Source: Olleya sp. YS (GTDB taxonomy: Bacteria; Bacteroidota; Bacteroidia; Flavobacteriales; Flavobacteriaceae). From it: 64,000 nt of DNA. Positions 54,716-63,488 of the stretch are shown here, one piece after another. Numbering within the stretch: the first letter of the stretch is position 1; the number at the start of each line of letters is the position of its first letter. The notes beneath the pieces were generated by a model, which was given only the letters and a program-made list of their open reading frames with translations, was not told where the DNA came from and did no database searches. The stretch spans positions 842,001-906,000 of the forward strand of contig NZ_CP121685.1 in the NCBI RefSeq assembly GCF_029760915.1, written 5' to 3'. Made by a program: the position numbers and the translations under genes.

Positions 54716-54734
54716 CTTCCGTGTAAAACGGAAG
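54716..54734. promoter_or_regulatory. Perfect dyad between divergent promoters, possible operator
   Basis: CTTCCGT (54716-54722) and ACGGAAG (54728-54734) form a perfect 7-bp inverted repeat with a 5-nt centre. It is centred between two divergent TAnnTTTG boxes (54699-54706 minus, 54753-54760 plus), overlapping the -33 region of both. It could be an operator for a dimeric regulator. Confidence 0.45.
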
Positions 54735-54752
54735 CAAAAACACAACAAATAC

Positions 54753-54760
54753 TATCTTTG
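54753..54760 (+). promoter_or_regulatory. Predicted -7 box for the alpha/beta hydrolase gene
   Basis: TATCTTTG, only 5 nt before the ATG at 54766, implying a leaderless or nearly leaderless transcript. No TTG at the right distance. Confidence 0.45.
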
Positions 54761-54765
54761 TTTTT

Positions 54766-55539
54766 ATGACAATTACATACAAAAATGCATCTATTTGGTA
54801 TACAGTAACTGGAAATGGACCTGCTATTGTTCTACTTCATGGGTTTTTAGAGGATAGCTCTATGTGGCGAGACTTAGTACCATTACTTTCCAAAAAAAAT
54901 AAAGTAGTGTGCATAGATTTATTAGGTCATGGAAAAACCGAATCTATAGGTTATGTGCACACGATGGAAGATATGGCAGATGCTGTTTGTGCAATCTTAA
55001 AGTATTTAAAACTCAGAAAATATACATTTATTGGACACTCCATGGGTGGATATGTCGCACTGGCTTTTGCAAAACTATACACCAAAAACGTAAAAGGACT
55101 GTGCTTATTAAACTCTACTTACGAAGCTGATGACGAGGAGAGAAAACTATTAAGAACTAGAGCTAACAAAATGATTCAAACCAATTTTAACAATATGGTA
55201 CGCATGAGTTTTGCTAATTTATTTAGTGCAGAAAGTAAAGTTAAACATCAAGAGGCTTTTGATGCTGCTTTACAAATTGCACTTAAAACACCACTACAAG
55301 GTTACATGGCTGCACAAGAAGGTATGAAGTTACGTGAAGATAATTCTAAATTTTATGCAAATGCGACATTTAAAAAGCAAATTATAATAGGTGAAAAAGA
55401 CCCAGTTATAAATGTAGAAAGCACTATTGCTTTTGCTAAAAAATATTCTATTGACTATCAAGTGTTTAGTGAAGGACATATGTCTCATATTGAAAATAAG
55501 GAAGAATTCTTACAAGAAATAGTGCATTTCATCGAATAA
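54766..55539 (+). CDS. Alpha/beta hydrolase
   Basis: A 257-residue cytoplasmic hydrolase. The oxyanion block is VLLHGFLEDSSMW, the nucleophile Ser92 in FIGHSMGGYVAL, the acid Asp in IGEKDPVIN and the base His in SEGHMSHIEN. It could be an esterase or a related enzyme; substrate unknown. Divergent from the serine hydrolase operon, with a very short predicted leader. The downstream small Cys protein follows after 104 nt. Confidence 0.9.
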   Translation: MTITYKNASIWYTVTGNGPAIVLLHGFLEDSSMWRDLVPLLSKKNKVVCIDLLGHGKTESIGYVHTMEDMADAVCAILKYLKLRKYTFIGHSMGGYVALAFAKLYTKNVKGLCLLNSTYEADDEERKLLRTRANKMIQTNFNNMVRMSFANLFSAESKVKHQEAFDAALQIALKTPLQGYMAAQEGMKLREDNSKFYANATFKKQIIIGEKDPVINVESTIAFAKKYSIDYQVFSEGHMSHIENKEEFLQEIVHFIE

Positions 55540-55643
55540 ATATAACTTTTTGTCGAAGTTGTTGTTTTTTGTTTATATATTAGAACATCGCTAATTATCA
55601 GATTGTTAATCTAATATGTAAAATCTCACAAAAAAACCTACTT

Positions 55644-55922
55644 ATGAAAAAAGTTGAAAACATTAATAGACACAAAGGTAGTTTGTATTGTTCAATTTTT
55701 GGGCATAACTTTCAAGTTAGCAAAAAAGTGACTTATCATGTAAAAGAATATAACTGCTGCAATTGTAAAAAACAAATGACTACAAATGGCAATGGATATT
55801 TAACAGAGTTGACTGATAAGTTTAGAGAAATTAATTCGGTTTTAGAGCGTATTCATAAAAACAAAATGAAACGATTTGCTAAAAACAAAGAGGCCTTTTC
55901 TAATTTAAAAATGACCTCTTAA
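55644..55922 (+). CDS. Small Cys-rich (zinc-ribbon-like) protein
   Basis: A 92-residue basic protein. The first half has possible metal ligands: LYCSIFGHNF and EYNCCNCKKQM, the latter a CxxC pair. The second half is a basic amphipathic helix (REINSVLERIHKNKMKRFAKNK). It may bind zinc or nucleic acid. No family named. Its stop shares the TTAA with the convergent thiL stop (55919-55922). Confidence 0.7.
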   Translation: MKKVENINRHKGSLYCSIFGHNFQVSKKVTYHVKEYNCCNCKKQMTTNGNGYLTELTDKFREINSVLERIHKNKMKRFAKNKEAFSNLKMTS

Positions 55923-56968
55923 TCTTTATCAAAACTATTCCAACCTTGAGCAGTTAGTTTTATTTTTTGATCAGCTCTAGTCACTAAGTGTGCTCCAGCA
56001 TTTTCTTCTGTTATAAAACCAATAACCGTCAAATTTGGATTAGCTTTTATTTTTGGAAAATCTTCTTGAGAAATGGTCATTAATAATTCATAATCTTCAC
56101 CTCCATTTAAGGCTATTGTCGTACTATCTAAGTTAAATTCTTCGCAAGTAGAGATTACTTGAGGGTCTAACGGTAACTTATTTTCATATAAATCGCATCC
56201 TACTTTACTATGCTTACATAGATGTAAAATCTCAGAAGATAACCCATCACTAATATCTATCATTGAGGTAGGCTTAACATCTAAATCTTGTAATAATTTA
56301 ATGATATCTTTTCTAGCTTCTGGCTTTAATTGACGTTCTATTATATAGGTATAAGCATCTAAATCGGGTTGATTGTTTGGGTTAACTTTAAATACTTCTT
56401 TTTCACGTTCTAAAACTTGAAGACCTAAATAAGCACCTCCTAAATCTCCTGTAACCACTAATAAATCATTAGGTTTTGCTCCATCCCTATAAACTTCATT
56501 TCCTTTCTCAACTTGACCAATAGCAGTCACAGAAATAATTAATCCAGACGTTGATGACGTTGTATCTCCTCCAACTAAATCTACATTGTATAATTTACAA
56601 GCAGTTTGAATTCCTGCATATAATTCTTCAATTGCTTCTAAGGGAAAACGATTAGATACAGCTATAGAAACTGTAACTTGAGTTGCTTCTGCATTCATAG
56701 CATACACATCAGATAGGTTAACAATAACAGCCTTATAACCTAAATGCTTTAAAGGCATATAACTAAGATCGAAATGAACACCTTCTACTAAGAAGTCTGT
56801 GGTAACTACTACTCGTTTATTTTCAAATTCTAAAACAGCAGCATCATCACCAATAGTTTTAATGGTAGACTGTTGTTTAACTTCAAAGTTTTTAGATAAA
56901 TGGTCAATTAATCCAAACTCTCCTAACTGACTTAATTCTGTACGCTGTTGATTTTTGTCTTCTATCAT
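55919..56968 (-). CDS. thiL: Thiamine-monophosphate kinase
   Basis: Phosphorylates thiamine monophosphate to thiamine diphosphate using ATP. The 349-residue protein has the ThiL/PurM fold motifs: TIGDDAAVLEF, VTTDFLVEGVHFDLSYMP, NLSDVYAMNA, LVGGDTTSS and MIDISDGLSSEI. Length is normal. The predicted -7 box lies 4 nt upstream of the ATG. No other thi gene is nearby. Confidence 0.95.
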   Translation of the reverse strand: MIEDKNQQRTELSQLGEFGLIDHLSKNFEVKQQSTIKTIGDDAAVLEFENKRVVVTTDFLVEGVHFDLSYMPLKHLGYKAVIVNLSDVYAMNAEATQVTVSIAVSNRFPLEAIEELYAGIQTACKLYNVDLVGGDTTSSTSGLIISVTAIGQVEKGNEVYRDGAKPNDLLVVTGDLGGAYLGLQVLEREKEVFKVNPNNQPDLDAYTYIIERQLKPEARKDIIKLLQDLDVKPTSMIDISDGLSSEILHLCKHSKVGCDLYENKLPLDPQVISTCEEFNLDSTTIALNGGEDYELLMTISQEDFPKIKANPNLTVIGFITEENAGAHLVTRADQKIKLTAQGWNSFDKD

Positions 56969-56972
56969 AGTG

Positions 56973-56980
56973 CAAAAATA
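56973..56980 (-). promoter_or_regulatory. Predicted -7 box for thiL
   Basis: TATTTTTG on the minus strand ends 4 nt before the thiL ATG, implying a leaderless transcript. No TPP riboswitch is possible in so short a leader, and none is seen. Confidence 0.42.
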
Positions 56981-57105
56981 GTAACCATAACTTAATAGTA
57001 GATAAAAAAGGAATGAAATTGTTTTTATCTTTTAAAAATTACATAGTAATCTGGAGAAATTAAGCAATTTAACACGCGTTTTAGGCTATTTGTCGGTAAT
57101 TCTGC

Positions 57106-57113
57106 TAAATTTG
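57106..57113 (+). promoter_or_regulatory. Predicted -7 box for the anchor-B/MbnP/MbnH operon
   Basis: TAAATTTG fits TAnnTTTG, 30 nt upstream of the ATG at 57144. No well-spaced TTG at -33. Confidence 0.42.
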
Positions 57114-57143
57114 TAACACTAAAATTTAGAAGAACTTAACCTG

Positions 57144-58694
57144 ATGACTATTTCAAGAAAATTATTGACAACTTTAACATTAATAATTAGTCAATTAATA
57201 ATGGCTCAAAGTCCGTGTGTTGGTGGTTTTGCAACTCAAACTATAGACGGTATAACAACTAGTTATCCTTGTGATGGATACGATTTAATGTCTCGAGTAC
57301 CAATTTCAACTTTAGCAACCACTCTTGGTAACGAAGAAGGTAGCGATATTTGGGGTTGGACTGATCCATTAAATGGTGACGAGTATGCAATTGTGGCTAC
57401 TACAAATAGCACAGCTTTTGTTAATATAACAGACCCAATTAATCCTATTTTTTTAGGCAGAATAGAAACTGCCAATGGTAATACCTCTTATTGGAGAGAT
57501 GTAAAAGTGTACAACAATCATGCTTTTATAGTCGCAGACATTATTGGCAACCATGGTATGCAAGTTTTTGATTTGACTAATCTGCGTTCTGGACCAAATC
57601 CAGATTTAACCTACACTAGTAGTCCTTCCGATGGTAATGTTTTGAGGTTTCAAGGTGACAACGGTATAACTATAGGAAGTTGTCATAATATTGTAATAAA
57701 CGAATCAGAGGGTATTGCTTATTTAGTTGGATGTGCTGGAGCTGCAAGTGGAGGTCCTGTTTTTGTAGATATTTCCACACCTTTAAGCCCAACAATAATT
57801 GGTAGTTATTCTGCTGCTGGTTATACACACGATGCTCAAGTTATTACATATAATGGAACAGATACTAATGCAGACATCAGTGGTGTATCAAGTTATGTTG
57901 GTAGAGAAATTTTGTTGGCAAGTAATGGTGGTTCAAATGATAGAGTTGTATTATTAGATGTAACGGACAAAACTAATCCACAGTTTATTTCAGAAATTAC
58001 GTACCCAAATCCTGGATATGCACATCAAGGATGGTTCACAGAGGATCATCGTTATTTTATTTTTGGAGATGAAACAGACGAGCAATCCTATGGAAGCAAT
58101 ACCAGAACATTTGTTTTTGACCTCCTAGATTTAGATAATCCTGTGCTATCCTCAATTTACACAGGTCCTTCATCTGCAATAGACCATAATGGATACGTTA
58201 AAGGCGATTTATTTTACATGGCTAATTACAGAGCTGGCTTACGCATTTTAGATATAACTAATATAGGAGCAGCTACAAACTCTATGACAGAGATTGGTTA
58301 TTTTGACACCTATCCTAACAATAATGGAACTGCTTTTAATGGTGCATGGAGTACATATCCTTACTTTAATAGCGGAAATATTGTTATTAGTGATATAGAA
58401 CGCGGTTTATTTGTAGTTAGAGCAACTAATAACCCTTTAACTACTGAAGAGTTTAACTTAGAAACTACGTTTATACTCTCACCAAATCCAGCTAAATCAA
58501 CTTCAACAGTAAAAGCTAGTAAAGGACAAACAATTACCTCTATTGAAATATATAATGTATTAGGTAAAAAGCTATTTTCTAAAAGCAATATTAATAAAGA
58601 AACTTTCGTTTTACCAATACAACAACTTAACAATGGCATATATCTAGTCAAGATTAACAATTCTACTTCTAAAAAATTAGTTGTCAATAAATAA
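57144..58694 (+). CDS. Choice-of-anchor B (LVIVD-repeat) protein with T9SS tail
   Basis: A 516-residue secreted protein with a signal peptide (ending IMAQS). The LVIVD/choice-of-anchor B propeller runs to about residue 430, with blocks WGWTDPLNGDEYAI, VYNNHAFIVADIIGNHGMQVFDLT, GSCHNIVINESEGIAYLVGC, YTHDAQVITYNG, AHQGWFTEDHRYFIFGDETDE and MANYRAGLRILD. The last ~80 residues are a T9SS type A domain (FILSPNPAKS, IEIYNVLGKKLF, GIYLVKINNSTSKKLVVNK). Function unknown. It is a paralogue of the next gene and first in a five-gene operon. Confidence 0.9.
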   Translation: MTISRKLLTTLTLIISQLIMAQSPCVGGFATQTIDGITTSYPCDGYDLMSRVPISTLATTLGNEEGSDIWGWTDPLNGDEYAIVATTNSTAFVNITDPINPIFLGRIETANGNTSYWRDVKVYNNHAFIVADIIGNHGMQVFDLTNLRSGPNPDLTYTSSPSDGNVLRFQGDNGITIGSCHNIVINESEGIAYLVGCAGAASGGPVFVDISTPLSPTIIGSYSAAGYTHDAQVITYNGTDTNADISGVSSYVGREILLASNGGSNDRVVLLDVTDKTNPQFISEITYPNPGYAHQGWFTEDHRYFIFGDETDEQSYGSNTRTFVFDLLDLDNPVLSSIYTGPSSAIDHNGYVKGDLFYMANYRAGLRILDITNIGAATNSMTEIGYFDTYPNNNGTAFNGAWSTYPYFNSGNIVISDIERGLFVVRATNNPLTTEEFNLETTFILSPNPAKSTSTVKASKGQTITSIEIYNVLGKKLFSKSNINKETFVLPIQQLNNGIYLVKINNSTSKKLVVNK

Positions 58695-58698
58695 TACT

Positions 58699-60183
58699 AT
58701 GAATCTACTTAAAAAGCTATTAAAATCTACTACTCTTATACTAACAGTTTGTGCTATAGTGTTAGTATATCAAAGTTGCTCAAACGACGATGATAATTCA
58801 GGAACTAACGCTCCTGACACTGATCAAGATGGTGTAGCTAATGCAGTAGATAATTGTCCAGATATCGCAAATCCCAATCAAGAAGATGCAGATAACGATG
58901 GTATTGGTGATGCTTGTGAGTTAGACAGTGATAACGATGGTATTATTGACGATTTAGATAATTGTCCAAACACGCCAAATCCAAATCAAGAAGATGCAGA
59001 TAATAATGGTATAGGTGATGCTTGCGACACACAACAACCTCTACCTCAATTTCCGTGTGTAAATGGTATGGCTGGTCCGTATCCTTGTAATGGTTATGAC
59101 TTGATGGCTGAAATAGACCTAGCTACTTTAAGTGGTATTGCTAATGCTGATGGAAGTGACATTTGGGGCTGGACAGACCCTTTAGATAATAAAGAGTATG
59201 CTATAATAGGACTTTCTAATAGTACGGCTTTTGTAGATATCACTGATGCTGCCAACCCTGTGTTTTTAGGAAGACTAAATACAAATGCTGGATCAAACGT
59301 TTGGCGAGATGTTAAAACTTACAACAATCATGCTTTTATAGTTGCTGATAATGTTGGACCACATGGTATGCAAGTGTTTGATTTAACGAGATTAAGAAAT
59401 GTAACCAATGCACCAGAAACGTTTACTGCAGATGCAGTATTTAACGGTGTTGGAAGCTGTCATAATATTGTAATTAATGAAACTGAAGGCATTGCGTATT
59501 TAGTGGGTTGTGTAAGTACTAATGGAGGAGGTCCTATCTTTGTAGATATTTCGGACCCTACAAACCCAATTTACTTAGGAGATTATACTGCTGTAGGCTA
59601 TACACACGATGCACAAGTGGTCACATATAATGGACCAGATTCTGATTATTCAGGTCGAGAAATTTACGTAGGTAGTAATGGTAATACAGATCAGGTCGTA
59701 ATTTTAGATGTTACAGACAAATCAAATATCACTGAAATTAGTAGTTTCACCTATCCACAAACCTCTTATGCACATCAAGGTTGGTTTACAGATGATCAAA
59801 AATATTTTATCCTAGGTGACGAAACTGATGAAACGTCTTTTGGTTTTAATAGTAAGACAATCATTTTTGATTTCACAGACTTAGATAATCCTGTTTTACA
59901 TGCAGATTACTTTGGACCAACACCTGCTATAGACCACAATGGATATGTTAAAGGTGATGAATATTATTTAGCAAACTACAGAGCTGGATTACGAGTTTTG
60001 GATATTTCTAATATCGATTCTACTACTAACCCAATGAACGAAACAGGTTTTTTTGATACTTACCCATCTAGTGACAGTGCTAATTACAATGGAGCATGGA
60101 GTGTCTATCCTTACTTTGCCAGTAATAATATAATTATTGGTGATATAGATAGTGGATTAATAATTGTTAGAAAAAGTAATTAA
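58699..60183 (+). CDS. Choice-of-anchor B lipoprotein with thrombospondin type 3 repeats
   Basis: Starts at the ATG at 58699, 4 nt after the previous stop (an upstream in-frame ATG at 58681 overlaps that gene). The 494-residue lipoprotein (lipobox VYQSC, Cys27) has an acidic linker and two TSP3-type Ca-binding repeats (DTDQDGVANAVDNCPD, DSDNDGIIDDLDNCPN). The same LVIVD propeller follows as in the preceding gene (HNIVINETEGIAYLVGC, AHQGWFTDDQKYFILGD, NYRAGLRVLD). It lacks the T9SS tail and so is anchored by lipid instead. Both proteins are likely displayed on the cell surface. Confidence 0.9.
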   Translation: MNLLKKLLKSTTLILTVCAIVLVYQSCSNDDDNSGTNAPDTDQDGVANAVDNCPDIANPNQEDADNDGIGDACELDSDNDGIIDDLDNCPNTPNPNQEDADNNGIGDACDTQQPLPQFPCVNGMAGPYPCNGYDLMAEIDLATLSGIANADGSDIWGWTDPLDNKEYAIIGLSNSTAFVDITDAANPVFLGRLNTNAGSNVWRDVKTYNNHAFIVADNVGPHGMQVFDLTRLRNVTNAPETFTADAVFNGVGSCHNIVINETEGIAYLVGCVSTNGGGPIFVDISDPTNPIYLGDYTAVGYTHDAQVVTYNGPDSDYSGREIYVGSNGNTDQVVILDVTDKSNITEISSFTYPQTSYAHQGWFTDDQKYFILGDETDETSFGFNSKTIIFDFTDLDNPVLHADYFGPTPAIDHNGYVKGDEYYLANYRAGLRVLDISNIDSTTNPMNETGFFDTYPSSDSANYNGAWSVYPYFASNNIIIGDIDSGLIIVRKSN

Positions 60184-60185
60184 TA

Positions 60186-61541
60186 ATGCTTTTAAAATCG
60201 TCTTATTATTCTTCATTAACAATAATTATGATATTGTTATTTACCTCATCTTGTAAAGATGATGATAACCTTTTACCTGCTAATAACCCAACCTCAGCAC
60301 AAGGAATTCTTGAACAAGTTACTACTTTAGGAGGCACAAAAAACGAAAGCGGACAATCCGTTAAAAACACCTCAGATGGTGGTTTTGTTATTTTAGGATT
60401 TACACAATCTATGGATGGAGATGTGATCACTAAAGACAATGAGAGTTATGATGTTTGGCTATTAAAATATGATGAAGATAGTCAATTAGAATGGTCAAAA
60501 ACTTATGGTGGAACCAATGACGAAAGAGGTAATCAGGTCATTCAAACCCAAGATGGTGGCTACGCTATAATTGGACATACTTATAGTAGTGATGGTGATA
60601 TTACTATCAACAATGGTCAGGAAGATTTTTGGGTTATTAAAACAGACGCACAAGGTAATTTAGTATGGCAAAAAACTTATGGTTACTCTGGAATAGATAC
60701 TGGATATTCAATCTTGCAGACTAGTGATGGTGGTTATTTTATCACTGGTGTTTTAGATGTAACCGCTTCTGGTGGTGCAGGAAATACTAAAAGCTTACAA
60801 ACACAACACGCTGGAGGTGATTATTGGACCCTAAAACTAGATCAAACTGGAACTATTCAATGGAGTAAGTACCTTGGTGGATTATTCACAGATACAGCTT
60901 TTGATGCTTTACAAACTGATGATAATGGCTTTTTAATTGTTGGTTCATCAGATAGTGAAGATACCGATATCTCTAACAATAAAGGGTCTTATGATTTTTG
61001 GGTAACTAAAGTCTCTTCTTCAGGAGTTTTACAATGGGAAAAATCTTTTGGTAGTACAGAAATTGATGAAGCTAGAGCAGTTATCGACTCTGGTGATGGT
61101 AATTATCTTATCATTGGAGATACCAGAGGAGAAGATACAGATGTTAGTTCAAATTTTGGAGCAGCAGATGTTTGGGTCATAAAAATTTCTCCTACTGGAG
61201 AATTACTTTGGGAAAAGACTTATGGTGGTGAAAACTTTGATGTAGGTCGTGCTATTGCGGTAACTAACGATAATGGTTTTGTTATCTGTGGAAGCTCTAG
61301 AAGCGCATCCGGAAACCTAACCGAAAACCAAGGACAAAATGATGCTTGGATTATTAAAATTGGTAGTTCAGGAAATCTAGTATGGCAACAAGCTGTTGGT
61401 GGAACAGATGTCGATTTTGCTTACGGTATTGCAGAGCTTGAAAACGGAACTATTATAACCGTTGGAGAATCCAGTAGTAATGATGTGGACATTACAGAAA
61501 ACAAAGGGTTTACGGATTTACTGTTAATAGAAATACAATAA
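60186..61541 (+). CDS. Beta-propeller lipoprotein with DGG(F/Y) repeats
   Basis: A 451-residue lipoprotein (lipobox FTSSC, Cys23). About seven repeats of roughly 55-60 residues share the pattern of DGGF/DGGY, then DVWLLKYDE or DFWVIKTDA, then LVWQKTYGG (for example TSDGGFVILGFTQSMDGD and TNDNGFVICGSSRSASGN). This predicts a seven-bladed propeller. Function unknown. It follows the anchor-B lipoprotein by 2 nt and precedes the MbnP-like gene by 2 nt. Confidence 0.85.
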   Translation: MLLKSSYYSSLTIIMILLFTSSCKDDDNLLPANNPTSAQGILEQVTTLGGTKNESGQSVKNTSDGGFVILGFTQSMDGDVITKDNESYDVWLLKYDEDSQLEWSKTYGGTNDERGNQVIQTQDGGYAIIGHTYSSDGDITINNGQEDFWVIKTDAQGNLVWQKTYGYSGIDTGYSILQTSDGGYFITGVLDVTASGGAGNTKSLQTQHAGGDYWTLKLDQTGTIQWSKYLGGLFTDTAFDALQTDDNGFLIVGSSDSEDTDISNNKGSYDFWVTKVSSSGVLQWEKSFGSTEIDEARAVIDSGDGNYLIIGDTRGEDTDVSSNFGAADVWVIKISPTGELLWEKTYGGENFDVGRAIAVTNDNGFVICGSSRSASGNLTENQGQNDAWIIKIGSSGNLVWQQAVGGTDVDFAYGIAELENGTIITVGESSSNDVDITENKGFTDLLLIEIQ

Positions 61542-61543
61542 AA

Positions 61544-62308
61544 ATGAAAAAGACATTATTACTTTTAATAGCATCTATTTTAGTAGTTGCTTGTCACGAA
61601 GATCCAGATGACAATACCACGCCATTAGCAAGCGTATCATTTAACTTCACACACCATTGGGATGACACGGTAATAGATAATAGTAATCTTCAAACCGAAA
61701 TCGTTACAAACGAAAATGGAGAAGTAATTAGTATGAGTAGAATTAGATATCTAGTGTCAAAGTTTCAATTAGCGAATACATCTGGAGATATATATACTTT
61801 TGATGGTTACAAATTTACTGATGTTTCTGATGAAACGACTTATAATTTCACTCCAGAAATTAATAACATTCCAACAGGAACTTACACTCTAAATTTTATT
61901 TGGGGTTTTAATGAAGCAGATAATATTGATGGTGCTTATCAAGATTTAAATACAGAAAGTTGGAGTTGGCCAGCAAATTTAGGTGGTGGTTATCACTTTT
62001 TACAATTTGATGGAATGTACAACGTAGATACAACAGCATCAAGTCCTTTTAATTATCACAACGGAACAGCAAGAGTAAGTGACGGAGTGTTTGAACAAAA
62101 TTTTGCAGTCATTGTATTAGAGACGCCAATTATTATATCAAATGATGCTTCCATAGAAGTTAAAATGAATATTGCAGAGTTCTTTAAAAATCCAAACACA
62201 TGGGATTTAAATGTTTTGGATACACCACTAATGCCAAATTATAATGCACAAAAAATGATGCAAAACAATGTGTTGAGTGTGTTTAGTATTGGTGAAATTT
62301 CTTTATAA
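61544..62308 (+). CDS. MbnP-family copper-binding-like lipoprotein
   Basis: MbnP proteins bind copper, and in methanotrophs a Trp is oxidised to kynurenine by the di-haem MbnH. The 254-residue protein (lipobox VVAC, Cys17) has the family layout: VSFNFTHHWDDTVI, ISMSRIRYLVSKFQL, GTYTLNFIWGFNEAD, the Trp-rich ESWSWPANLGGGYHFLQFDGMY, NYHNGTARV and the C-terminal VKMNIAEFFKNPNTWDL. Trp candidates include those in HHW and WSWP. The MbnH-like peroxidase gene follows after 1 nt. Confidence 0.87.
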   Translation: MKKTLLLLIASILVVACHEDPDDNTTPLASVSFNFTHHWDDTVIDNSNLQTEIVTNENGEVISMSRIRYLVSKFQLANTSGDIYTFDGYKFTDVSDETTYNFTPEINNIPTGTYTLNFIWGFNEADNIDGAYQDLNTESWSWPANLGGGYHFLQFDGMYNVDTTASSPFNYHNGTARVSDGVFEQNFAVIVLETPIIISNDASIEVKMNIAEFFKNPNTWDLNVLDTPLMPNYNAQKMMQNNVLSVFSIGEISL

Positions 62309-62309
62309 A

Positions 62310-63383
62310 ATGAGATATTGGATTACATTATGCAGTATTATATTAGTGGTTTTATCATGTTCTAAAACAGATGAAACGTCTCAGAATGCTTATGTGCCAA
62401 TACCTTATCAATTAGAAATCCCTCCTCTTTTTGAAGAAAAATTGATAGACCCAATCATACCAATAAATAATCCTCTAACTGTTGAAGGTGTTTCTTTAGG
62501 CAAACGTTTGTTTTTTGACAACATCCTTTCAATAGATAACTCTAAGGCTTGTGCTAGCTGCCATTTACCACAAAATGCGTTTTCAGATCCAAACCAATTA
62601 AGTATTGGTGTTTCTGGTGGTTTAGGTAGCAGAAACAGTATGCCATTATTTAACTTAGCGTGGAATTTTGACGATAAATATTTTTGGGATGGTCACGCTT
62701 TAGGGCTAGAACAACAAGCATTAGAACCTGTAATTGACCCAAACGAATTGGGTAATCTAGATTGGTCAACAGTCGAACAAAAACTTAATAATCATCCAGA
62801 ATATCCCACTTTATTCAATCAAGCGTTTGGAACTTCGACTATAACAAAAGAGTTAGTTTCAAAAGCAATTGCACAATTTGAACGGATTATAATTTCTGCT
62901 AATTCTAAATTTGATAAATTTTTAAACGGACAAGCTACACTAACACCTCAAGAGCAAAATGGTTTTGATGTTTTTATGGACGAAGAAAGAGGTGACTGTT
63001 TCCATTGTCACGGAAACCCAAATAATCCCTTATGGACAGATAATCAGTTTCATAACAATGGATTAGATGCTAGTTTTACTGATTTAGGATTAGGTCAAGT
63101 CACTGGTAATCCAAACGATAATGGTAAATTCCGTTCACCGTCACTACGTAATTTAGCATACACAGCGCCTTACATGCACGATGGACGATTTACAACTCTA
63201 GATCAAGTCATAGAGCAATACAGCACAGGGCTTAAAGCTTCTTCAACCATTGACCCATTAATGAAAAAAGTAGATCAAGGCGGAGTTAATCTTTCCAATC
63301 AAGATAAAGCAGATTTAAAAGCCTTCTTATTAACCCTATCTGACCCTTCATTTATTAATAATCCTGCTTTCCTTCCTCAATAA
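62310..63383 (+). CDS. Di-haem cytochrome c peroxidase / MbnH-like lipoprotein
   Basis: A 357-residue predicted lipoprotein (lipobox VVLSC, Cys17) of the MauG/CCP di-haem family. The two haem-binding motifs are CASCH (81-85) and CFHCH (230-234). Family blocks FFDNILSIDNSKACASCH, FNLAWNFDDKYFWDGHALGLEQQ (Trp126) and SPSLRNLAYTAPYMHDGRF (Met289-His290) are clear. The ATG at 62310 is preferred over an upstream in-frame start because the latter lies inside the MbnP gene. Adjacency to MbnP favours an MbnH role over simple peroxide detoxification, but classical CCP activity is not excluded. Confidence 0.9.
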   Translation: MRYWITLCSIILVVLSCSKTDETSQNAYVPIPYQLEIPPLFEEKLIDPIIPINNPLTVEGVSLGKRLFFDNILSIDNSKACASCHLPQNAFSDPNQLSIGVSGGLGSRNSMPLFNLAWNFDDKYFWDGHALGLEQQALEPVIDPNELGNLDWSTVEQKLNNHPEYPTLFNQAFGTSTITKELVSKAIAQFERIIISANSKFDKFLNGQATLTPQEQNGFDVFMDEERGDCFHCHGNPNNPLWTDNQFHNNGLDASFTDLGLGQVTGNPNDNGKFRSPSLRNLAYTAPYMHDGRFTTLDQVIEQYSTGLKASSTIDPLMKKVDQGGVNLSNQDKADLKAFLLTLSDPSFINNPAFLPQ

Positions 63384-63448
63384 ACAAAATCAATCAAACC
63401 ATATGCTAATATAATGTTAGTTGATGTGGTAAAAAGCGACTGATGTTG

Positions 63449-63456
63449 TATCTTTG
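63449..63456 (+). promoter_or_regulatory. Predicted -7 box for the suf genes
   Basis: TATCTTTG fits TAnnTTTG, 32 nt before the ATG at 63489. A TTG at 63421 is 25 nt upstream, longer than the usual spacer. Confidence 0.45.
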
Positions 63457-63488
63457 CACTCAATTTAGATTTAATCTATTTAACAGAT

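Noticed and set aside
58361-58687. Minus-strand frame of 108 codons
   Set aside because: Antisense to the T9SS tail of the first choice-of-anchor B gene.
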